Positions 34,064-43,900 of a DNA stretch of 64,000 nt are shown one piece after another. The stretch comes from Bacteroidota bacterium (GTDB lineage: Bacteria; Bacteroidota; Bacteroidia; Chitinophagales; Saprospiraceae), in contig JANSWP010000007.1 of assembly GCA_024743405.1 (NCBI GenBank), forward strand, positions 1 through 64,000. The letters run 5' to 3'. Within the stretch, counting starts at the first letter, position 1. Each line of letters begins with the position of its first letter. The notes under the pieces are model-generated. The model was given only the letters and a program-made list of their open reading frames with translations, searched no databases and was not told the DNA's origin. A program made the position numbers and the translations under genes.

Positions 34064-36193
34064 ATGAAATCAATCGCGCTTCTTTTTTCAATTCTACTAT
34101 TTGCCACTGTTTCAATTTATGGACAAGCGAAAGCTATAAATGTGGATTGGGCAAAGACATTTGGCAAAGGTACTGATGATATTGCCTATGACATTATTAA
34201 AGATTCAGATGGCAATTTTGTGTTAACTGGTGTGACCAAACCCAAAGGTTCCAAAAATAAGGACTTGGATGTACTCAAATTAGATCCGCTTGGAAACTTG
34301 TTATGGGGTAAGAAATATGGTCGAGAAGGCAATGATATTGCTAACTGTCTGGTTGAGGCACATGACGGTGGATACATAATAGCAGGAAGTTCTTCTTCTA
34401 AAGGTCGAAATAAGAACAGATTAGGTGTTTTGAAATTAAATAAATACGGTGATCAAGTTTGGACGAATACTTTTGAAAATCAATCTGGAGGGATTGCCAA
34501 ATCCATAATACGGACTAATGATAGAGGGTATATTGTGGTTGGTCATACCAAAAGTCTTCAAGCGGATGCTTTAGTTGTAAAATTCAATCAAAACGGAAAA
34601 ATTGAATGGGGTAAAACCTTTGGTGGGGAAAAAGATGATAAAGGGGAAGATATTTTACAATTATCGAATGGCAATTTTGTATTGACAGGGAAAACAAATT
34701 CAAAAGGAAAAGGTGGATATGATTTATGGGTTTTAAGGCTGGATCAATATGGGCGAAAATTGAGTGATAAAGTCTTAGGAGGATATAGAAACGAAGTTGG
34801 AAAGTCAATGGTTGCAACAAAAGATGGCGATCTCATTATTACAGGAGAGATCGAAACAAGAGGAGATGGATTAATGGATATTTGGGCAGTAAGAATTGGT
34901 AAAGACGATTCGATGATATGGGAGAAAAAATTTGGAGGATCGTCTGAAGATCGGGCTAATACCATAATTCAGGGTCACGGTGGATATGTTATTGGAGGAT
35001 ATACAAAATCAATTGGGGGTAGTAAAAAAGCTTGGATAATAAAAATAAATGGTCGAGGTGAGGTGGTTTGGGAACATGATTTTGAAGGAAGAAACCATCC
35101 AAAATTCAAGGTTAGAAAGGAGGGGACAGAGATAAATTCTATAGCAAAAACGGAAGATGGAGGTTATGTTTTAGCAGGAAATACTGGTTTGTTTTTGATG
35201 AATAAGTTGATCATAAAATTTCGACATGACAAGGATGATAGGAGAACCGTTGATTTAGAACCTGAGATTAGTTTCCGAAAAGATGAACCAATAGTTTACG
35301 ATCAACTTCCTGAAAATACAACTCTTAAATCGGTGCCTGTAGAATCAGATGAAAAGCCAAAGGTTGTAGTTGAGCCTATACCGGTTTATCAAAAATCAGA
35401 TTTAGATTACAATATTCCCAATTCTTATCTAAAAAATAAAAACACCTATGCCGTTATTATTGGTAATGAGGATTACACCACGTTTCAAACCAATTTGAAC
35501 TCAGAAGTTAATGTGGATTATGCAGAAAATGATGCACGAATATTTAAAGAATATGCTAATAAAACACTAGGGATTCCTAATCGAAATATCACGTTATTGA
35601 TAAATGCCACTTCTGGTCAAATGCAGCAAGCCATATCAAAATTAGAAAAGTTGGCAGAAGTTAGTGAAGGCAAAGCCAAGTTGTTATTCTATTATGCAGG
35701 ACATGGATTGCCTCATGAAAAAACAAAAGATGCATATTTAATGCCTGTTGACATAAGTGGAACCAATATTGAATTAGGAATTAAACTAGATGACTTATAT
35801 ACAAGACTTTCAAAGTATAAAACAGAAAGAGTAACTGTATTTTTAGATGCGTGTTTTAGTGGCGCTGGTCGTAATCAAGGACTTTTGGCAATGCGAGGAG
35901 TAAAAATCAGACCAAAAAAACGGGCGCCAATAAGTGGAAATATGGTGATTTTTAGTTCGAGTTCTGGTATCGAAAGCTCCAGCCCGTTTCATGATGAGGA
36001 ACATGGTTTATTTACTTATTTTTTATTACAAAAGCTTCAGTCATCAAAAGGTGATTTTAGATATTCAGATTTATCACAATATATTTATGAAAATGTAAGA
36101 TTGGAGTCTGTTTTATTGAACAATAAAGAACAATCCCCGGAAACACAAGTGAGTCGGGATGCAGAAGATAAATGGAGAAATTGGAGATTCTGA
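34064..36193 (+). CDS. Secreted caspase-like (peptidase C14) protein with N-terminal beta-propeller
   Basis: From ATG 34064 the protein has 709 residues with a signal peptide (MKSIALLFSILLFATVSIYGQ); the frame opens at 33962 but that would put 34 residues before the signal. Residues about 25-370 contain repeated blades of the type 'GGxxxDxAxxIxxxxDGxxxxxGxTxSxGxxxxDxWxxRLDxxG', a propeller. The C-terminal 250 residues are a caspase/metacaspase domain: YAVIIGNEDY, the catalytic His547 in YYAGHGLP and Cys597 in LDACFSGAGR, then SSSGIESSSPFHDEEHGLFTYFLLQKL. Both catalytic residues are present. Export, not cytoplasmic action, is predicted. There is no CHU_C or obvious sorting tail. Confidence 0.9.
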   Translation: MKSIALLFSILLFATVSIYGQAKAINVDWAKTFGKGTDDIAYDIIKDSDGNFVLTGVTKPKGSKNKDLDVLKLDPLGNLLWGKKYGREGNDIANCLVEAHDGGYIIAGSSSSKGRNKNRLGVLKLNKYGDQVWTNTFENQSGGIAKSIIRTNDRGYIVVGHTKSLQADALVVKFNQNGKIEWGKTFGGEKDDKGEDILQLSNGNFVLTGKTNSKGKGGYDLWVLRLDQYGRKLSDKVLGGYRNEVGKSMVATKDGDLIITGEIETRGDGLMDIWAVRIGKDDSMIWEKKFGGSSEDRANTIIQGHGGYVIGGYTKSIGGSKKAWIIKINGRGEVVWEHDFEGRNHPKFKVRKEGTEINSIAKTEDGGYVLAGNTGLFLMNKLIIKFRHDKDDRRTVDLEPEISFRKDEPIVYDQLPENTTLKSVPVESDEKPKVVVEPIPVYQKSDLDYNIPNSYLKNKNTYAVIIGNEDYTTFQTNLNSEVNVDYAENDARIFKEYANKTLGIPNRNITLLINATSGQMQQAISKLEKLAEVSEGKAKLLFYYAGHGLPHEKTKDAYLMPVDISGTNIELGIKLDDLYTRLSKYKTERVTVFLDACFSGAGRNQGLLAMRGVKIRPKKRAPISGNMVIFSSSSGIESSSPFHDEEHGLFTYFLLQKLQSSKGDFRYSDLSQYIYENVRLESVLLNNKEQSPETQVSRDAEDKWRNWRF

Positions 36194-36211
36194 CTTTCAC
36201 TTCATGTTTGT

Positions 36212-36250
36212 AAAAATCCTAATGGTTTTGTTTAACCATTAGGATTTTTT
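36212..36250 (+). terminator. Terminator of the caspase-like gene
   Basis: AAAAATCCTAATGGTT (36212-36226) pairs with AACCATTAGGATTTTTT (36234-36250), with a long T tract. Confidence 0.85.
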
Positions 36251-36289
36251 GTTTTGAGATAATAGGAACTCAAAAACAAATTATTTCCC

Positions 36290-36297
36290 TACATTTG
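36290..36297 (+). promoter_or_regulatory. -7 element of the nucleoside transporter gene
   Basis: TACATTTG matches TAnnTTTG, 41 bases before the ATG at 36339. This placement makes the TTG at 36312 a poor start, since it would lie almost at the 5' end of the mRNA. Confidence 0.5.
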
Positions 36298-36338
36298 GCT
36301 GTGCAAAAACATTGAAAGACAACTTTAAACAGACAAAC

Positions 36339-37700
36339 ATGGAAGATATTTTTCGGGGCTTATTAGGCTTAATAGTAATGTTGTTGTTTTGTTATATTTT
36401 AAGCTCAGATAGAAAGAATATTGATTGGAGATTAGTTGGAGGAGGAGTAGTTTTACAATTAGTTTTGGGGATTTTGATTTTAGAAGTATCATTTATTTAT
36501 AATATTTTTCAATGGATTGCAGATCGATTTGTTGACTTGCTAAACTATACTGAAAATGGGGCTTCTTTTGTTTTTGGAAGTTGGCCAGATAACGCTTGGC
36601 TTGGAGAAAATATCAATTTAGCGGCACCTCCTGGTTCCGAATATGCCTTTAATCCTACCGCAGATCCAACAAGTGTTACCTTTTTTAAGGTCGGATTTAT
36701 GTTTGCATTTAAAGTCCTACCAACTATTGTTTTCTTCGCTGCTTTTTCTGCGATCCTTTATTATTTAGGGATTTTGCAAAAAATAATATTTGTATTTGCC
36801 TGGATAATGAGTAAAGCGATGAGGCTTTCTGGGGCAGAGAGTATTGCAGCTGCTGCCAATGTTTTCATCGGACAGACTGAAGCGCCTTTAGTCGTCAAGC
36901 CCTACCTTGAAAACATGACCAAATCAGAAATAATGTGTTTGATGACGGGAGGAATGGCCACCATTGCGGGAGGGGTTTTTGCTCTTTTTGTAGCCCTTTT
37001 AGGGGATGAGTATGCTATACATTTCTTGACAGCTTCGATTATTTCAGCCCCTGCAGCCATTGTAGCTGCCAAAATGCTATATCCAGAAACGGATCCGGAA
37101 AAGATTAATCGAGATGTAACTGTTCCTAAAGATAAATTAGGTTCCAATTTATTGGACGCTATTTCTCTTGGTACCACTGATGGAGTTAAGTTAGCTGTGA
37201 ATGTTGGGGCAATGTTATTGGTCTTTATCGCATTATTAGCATTTGTAAATGGACTATTATTTTGGGCTGGCGATATTTTAAATATCAATGAAAGCATCGC
37301 TCAGGCAACGAATGGCAGTTATAACGGTCTTAACTTAGAGTATATGTTGGGCTTATTGTTTGCACCCATTGCTTGGATTTTAGGTGTTCCCTCTGAAGAT
37401 ATTATGATGGTTGGACAATTATTAGGAAAAAAAACGGCAATTAATGAGGTAATTGCCTACGTGGATTTAAGTATTTTTCAAGCTAGTCCAGAAACGGCTT
37501 TACATCCGAAATCAGCAATAATTGCTACTTATGCTTTGTGTGGATTTGCTAATTTTTCTTCCATTGGAATTCAGATAGGAGGTATCAGTGCAATTGCCCC
37601 AAGCCAAAGGTTGACATTGACCCAATTTGGGATAAAATCACTTATTGGGGGTACGATCGCTTGTTTTATGACGGCGGCTATAGCGGGGATGTTGATTTAA
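36339..37700 (+). CDS. Concentrative nucleoside transporter (CNT/NupC family)
   Basis: From ATG 36339 the protein has 453 residues; the frame could start nine codons earlier at a TTG. It is a polytopic inner-membrane symporter. The N-terminal segment (LIVMLLFCYILSSDRKNIDW) and WRLVGGGVVLQLVLGILILE are typical of the family. The core signature GQTEAPLVVKPYLENMTKSEIMCLMTGGMATIAGG is split by re-entrant segments, and EVIAYVDLS and TYALCGFANFSSIGIQIGG follow. It imports nucleosides using a proton or sodium gradient. An extra loop (SWPDNAWLGENINLAAPPGSEYAF) after helix 2 is larger than in E. coli NupC. It is a single-gene unit. Confidence 0.93.
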   Translation: MEDIFRGLLGLIVMLLFCYILSSDRKNIDWRLVGGGVVLQLVLGILILEVSFIYNIFQWIADRFVDLLNYTENGASFVFGSWPDNAWLGENINLAAPPGSEYAFNPTADPTSVTFFKVGFMFAFKVLPTIVFFAAFSAILYYLGILQKIIFVFAWIMSKAMRLSGAESIAAAANVFIGQTEAPLVVKPYLENMTKSEIMCLMTGGMATIAGGVFALFVALLGDEYAIHFLTASIISAPAAIVAAKMLYPETDPEKINRDVTVPKDKLGSNLLDAISLGTTDGVKLAVNVGAMLLVFIALLAFVNGLLFWAGDILNINESIAQATNGSYNGLNLEYMLGLLFAPIAWILGVPSEDIMMVGQLLGKKTAINEVIAYVDLSIFQASPETALHPKSAIIATYALCGFANFSSIGIQIGGISAIAPSQRLTLTQFGIKSLIGGTIACFMTAAIAGMLI

Positions 37701-37974
37701 TAAATTTCTACTTGATTTAAATTATTTTTTACTAACTCACTAAATCGGAATTTTGTCTTTTAAACAACTATAATATTCGCTGAATAGGGCTGGAAACTAG
37801 GTGTTAGGAAAATTAGATTTTTTTAGTTTTTAATATTGATTGTATATTCACGCTTTATTTTTCTCTAATTTACTATCTATTTTATTTTAGGTTGGATCTG
37901 TTCAATATTACTTCGTAATAATAATGCTAGTCTTGTAATGTCTTGATATAAAGTTTGTTAAATTATAACTTTTA

Positions 37975-40900
37975 ATGCTTAAAATCTTAATGTTGATGAG
38001 AAGCAAGTTTACTCTTATTATGCTGTTTTCAGCAATGTCATTTTGCATGTCGGATATCTACTCTCAATGTAGTACGGTACCTTGCCCTTTTCCCATGCAA
38101 ACGAATGACCCTACGCTGGCTTGTATTTTGCCAAGTCCGTTGTCATTAAATTGCCATTCTGGTGTAACCAATAATTTGCCTGTTGTGGCTTTGCCACCGA
38201 GTTGGTGTACAACAATCGAAAATAATCATTGGTATGCTTTTGTAGCTGATGCTACAAGTGTAAGTTTTGACCTTGAATGCACGACCTGTAGTGGCGGAAC
38301 TGGTATTCAAGCCGCAATTTTTTCTACTTCAGATTGCGTAAATTTCACATTTGTTTCTCCTTGTTATGGAGGGATTAATGCAGGACAAACTCAAACTGTA
38401 ACTGGAACTGGTATGGTTCCAGGTCAGGTTTATTATTTAATGATTGATGGACAGGCTGGTGCTGGATGTAACTACAATATTAATGGATCCAGTAATAATG
38501 TAACAGGTGCACCTACCAATTTATGTATTCCTTCTTCTAATACTGGGAATTATATAGCGGATGAAATCTCCCAATGGGAAATTCAACCACCAACAGCTGG
38601 TACCATACTTGGAAGTCCAATAGCTTCTGTAGTTGATGTAATTTGGACTGGACTTGGAAGTGCTCAAATTTGCGCGACAAGTTTAGCATGTCCAGGGCAA
38701 CCTCCAATTTGTATTCCTATTACCATCGGTATGGATAATCAAGAAGTCGAAGAAGAAGAGGTGTGTTTAGGTGGTGCAGTTGTTTGTGGAGGACAAACCT
38801 TTTTTGCTCCTGGAGTTTATCCTATTACCTATCAAACCTGGAATGGATGTGATAGTAATATTACCTGTATTATTACCCCCATTCTTCCAGTGTTTACAGA
38901 TCCTTTTGAAGATGAAGTCTGTTCTCCTGATTTCTATGAAGTTTGTGGGAATTTCTACTCTACTACTGGGATTTATACATCAACTTGTATGAACTGGCAA
39001 GGATGTGATAGTACAGTAATTGTGGATTTAGCAGTCATGGAGCCTTTACCGGTTATTGCTCCACCTGATGAGTTAGGTTGTGGAATGGATGCTACTTTAG
39101 TATTAGATGGTACAGCTTCTAACTTTAATACCGCCACTAATGGAAATACTACTTTCTTTTGGACTGGGGATGGAATTGTAGGACCTAATGATGGAACAAC
39201 TATTACGATAGATCAACCTGGTGAGTATTGCTTGGAATTAACACATGAAAGAAATGGCGTATTTTGTACAGAAACTACCTGTGTTTTTGTAGACCAAAAT
39301 ATTGAAATTCCTGATGAACCTTTCTTAGATGGTGAAACGGAGATTTGCGATGGGGATTTGGAGAATTATACAGTTTCGCCAAATGGAAGTGTACTGCCTA
39401 CAGGTTATATTTGGACAACCCCAAATGGCGAACCATTTACGCAAGTCAATAGTACTACTATTGAAGTTGATTGGGCTGGTTCAATTGGTGGTGACTTGTG
39501 TGTAAATGCTGAAAATGAATGTGGAGAGAGCACTCCTGCATGTATATTAATTAATATTAATCAAGGTCCTGATGATCCTATTCTAGATGGTGATGATATG
39601 GTATGTGACGGGGATGTTGAGATTTATACTATTACTAATCCAACTGCTGATGCCACTTGTGTATGGACAGTTCCTGCGGGAGCTTCTTTTTCAGATAATG
39701 GAACAAATATCGAGGTAGATTTTGATGGCGCTAGTTCTGGAGATGTTTGTGTTACTTGTCAAAACGATTGTGGTGTTTCGGCGGAAGTTTGTATTTCTGT
39801 TGAAGTTACCACTCCACCAGATGAACCTGTTTTTGATAGTGGACCTGATCAAGTATGTAATGGAGAGGTAGCCCAATACTGTGTTGTTGCTGATCCCAAT
39901 GCCTCAAGTTATACCTGGGATACTCCTGCTGGTTTATTAACGAACCAAGTTAATTGTATTGATATCGACTGGACAGGGCTTCAAAGCGGAAATGTTTGTG
40001 TGACTGCTAACAGTGATTGTGGGGAGAGTCCTCAAATTTGCATGCTAGTTACTGTTAATGAGGCTCCTACTGCAACAATTTCTGGTATGGGTGAATTCTG
40101 TTCAGGTAGTGGTTCTACAATTGATTTAGAGGTTGATTTGACCGGAACTTCACCTTGGACAGTAGTCTACACCGATGGTACAGATACCTTTACGGAAAGT
40201 AATATAGATACTTCACCTTTGATTATTCCAGCAGGTGTCGCGGGAACCTATACCGTAACAGATGTGATGGATGCGACAAGTTGTGCTGGATTAGTGAGTG
40301 GTTCTGCTGAGGTTATTGAAAATCCATTACCAACAGTTGTATTATCTGGTAGTGGAGCTATTTGTTCTGGAAGTAACCAAACGGTAGATTTATCAATTGA
40401 CTTAACAGGTACTCCAAATTGGACGGTGAACTGGACAGTTAATGGAAATGACCAAGCTCCCTTAAATAATATTACAACAAGTCCATTTATCCTTTCAATA
40501 GGGAATGCTCAAGTTGGTAATATTGAATTGACAGGTGTGACTGACGGAAATGGATGTACCAATACAGGTGATGGAAACATCATTAATATTATCTCTAATG
40601 ATGCTCCAACAGTTTCCAATATTTCAACAACATGTAATGCAACTAGTACAGGCTATACAGTGACGTTTGATATTGCTGGAGGTGACTCAAATTCTTATTC
40701 TGTCACCTCAAATATTTTAGGAATCAATGGTTCAATTTCTACAACGGCTCCTTTCACTTTTACTAGTGACGAAATTCCAAGTGGAGATGGCTATTCTTTT
40801 GTCGTAGATGATGCTAATAATTGTGACCCAGTAACGGTTGAAGACCCTGCTGTATTATGTGACTGTACAACAGAAGTTGGAGATATGGATTTAACTTTGA

Positions 40901-43900
40901 TTGAACAATGTGGGGTGGATGATGTCACAGGTGTTTATGATGATGCAACTGAAATACTCGACGGTGATGATGCAGTAGAGTATGTTTTGCATGAAGGTAG
41001 TGGAGTAAATATTGTTAATCAAATAGCAACGAATTCTGTTCCTACTTTTGGCTTTCAAGCTGGAATGAATTATGGAACAACCTACTATATTTCAGCTATT
41101 GCGGGTAATGATGATGGGGCAGGAGCAGTTGATCAATCTGATCCATGTTTGGCTGTTGCTCAAGGTACACCAATTGTTTTTTACGAAATTCCAAGTGCAT
41201 TTATGATTGGCGATGTGGCAATTTGTGAAGGTGAAATGACAGGACTTAGTGTAGAATTTACTGGAGTTGGCCCATGGTCTTTGGAATATGATGATGGATC
41301 AGGTCTTCAAACAATCAATGGTATTAATGCAAATCCATTTATTTTGGATGTAAATCCAACAATTTTAACCACTTATACCTTAACCGATGTAACTGACGTA
41401 AATTGTCCTGGAGAGGTTGACGGTGCTATAACCGTTGATGTTAATACGGCTGTTGTTATTTCCAATTTAAATACACTTTGTAATGCAACAAGTACAGAGT
41501 ATACGGTTTCTTTTGAAATTTCAAACGGTGACCCTAACTCCTATTCTGTATCAGGTGTAACTGGTAGTATTTCATTAACGGCACCTTTTGTTTTTACATC
41601 CGATCCAATTCCTACAGGTGATGGATTTAGTATAGATATTGACGACGCTAATAGTTGTGACCCTCAAAATGTAAATCAAAATATTGTGGTTTGTGATTGT
41701 GTCACTCAAGTTGGGGATATGGATCAAAACCCGATTGATGAATGTAGCGATGGACCAATCGTGGCGGTTTATGATAATACCAATGAAGCACTTGATGGTG
41801 ATGATCTTGTTCAATATGTACTTCATACTGGAAATTTAAATCTAGGAACTATTATCCAGACGAATGATACGGAACCGTCGTTTGGTTTTGATTCAGCTAC
41901 AATGGATTATGGTACTACTTATTATGTTTCTACGATTGTTGGAAATGATGATGGCACTGGAAATGTCGACCCTACGGATCCTTGTTTCCAATTTGCTCAA
42001 GGTACGCCTGTCACATTTTTTGAAGTTCCTACGGGTGATTTAAGTGGGATTGTATCAATCTGTGAAGGAGGAGACGCTGATTTGACAATAACATTGACTG
42101 GAGATTCACCATGGTCAGTTGTCATTAATGGAGAACAAATTGACAATATTGTAAGTAGTCCATTTTTGTATAATGTGACTCCAGGTACAACAACAAACTA
42201 TCTGTTGGAGTCAGTGAATGATCAAAATTGTCCAGGTGGTGTAGTAGGAAGTGCAGATGTCACAGTAAATATTGCACCAACGGTCAGTAATTTAATGATT
42301 GAATGTGATGGTACCAATACAGCTTATACTGTTTCTTTTGAAATAGAAGGGGGAGATGCTTCCTGTTATAATGTAGACGGAACATCTGGTAATTTAGTTG
42401 GAAATGTATTTACAAGTAATCCTATTGCATCTGGAAATGGCTATTTTATTGAGGTAGATGATTGTAATAATTGTGGACCTATAGTTATCGAAGAGCCAGT
42501 AATCTTTTGTGATTGTGAAACTTTATCTGGCGAAATACAGGTAGAAACTATAGAAGTTTGTGGAAATGGACCTGCTGAAGCAACATATTTAGGAGGAGAA
42601 GTCTTGGATGATAATGATGATTTGTGTTTCATGCTTCATACCGGTGATTTTGTGCCATTGGCAACAAATCCTAATGAGCCTGTTTTTAATTTCCAACAGG
42701 CAAATATGACTTATGGAACTACCTATTTCATTTGTGCATATGCTGGTGATGCAAACACAAGTGGATGTGTTCAGTTATCTGATCCATGTTTGTCTATTTC
42801 TAATGATTGTGCAGAAGTTGTTTTTTATAGTCAACCATCAGCGACTTTAGCTGGGACGACAACTATTTGCAATGGCGAAACTACTGATTTGGTTATTAAT
42901 CTAATTGGTACAGCACCTTTTACAATTACTTATGAGAACGTAAATACAGGGGCAATTGAAACAGAAATTACGAGTAACGATGTATTAAATATTCCTGTTT
43001 CTCCAGTTACATCCAATGAGTATGTTTTGTTGACAGTTGATGATGCGAATTGTGATGGAAGTGTATCTGGGGCAGCTTCAGTTTTGGTAAATAATCCGCC
43101 AATAATTTCAAATATTTTGTCTCAATGTAATTCAACGAATACAGCTTATACCGTGACATTTGAAATTCAATCTCTGAATTCTATGTTTACGATTAATCCA
43201 CCACTTTCAGGTACATTAACTGGAGGTATGTTTACTAGTAATCCTATTGATATTGCCAGTGATTTTGTTTTTGAAGTAGATGATGCTAATGGTTGTGGGC
43301 CCGTATTCGCGATGGGATCTGCACCTACTTGTTCTTGTATCACACTTCCAGGTTCTATGGTTAATAACTTAGGTACAGCCTGTGATGTTGATCCAATAAC
43401 GGCGATACATAATGGTGATGAAATTTTAGACAACAATGATGCTTTAGGATTCTATTTACAAACCTCTCCGTCAGGAAGCTATGAAACTGCGATAGCATAT
43501 AATGATGCGCCTACTTTCAATTTTGATTCAGGAAACATGATTTCTGGAATTACTTATTATATCTGTGCAGCTGCAGGTGATGATGATGGAACCGGAAGTC
43601 CTGATCCAGATGATGATTGTTTTTTGACGAGTAATTGTACTCCTGTTTTTTGGTATCCGACTCCTGAGGTTAGCATTTCAGGTACAACGACTATTTGTGA
43701 AGGAGAATCTACCGATGTTTTATTTAGCATGATGGGGGTTCCTCCGTATGCTATTGATTACACAGAAAACGGCACCACAAAAACATTAGTAGTTTATAGT
43801 GGAGATACCACTTTGACTTTTACACCAAATACGCCACTAGATTTTAATTTGATATCGGTAACATCTCTTGTTTCCCAAACTGTTCAGTGTTTTAATACCG

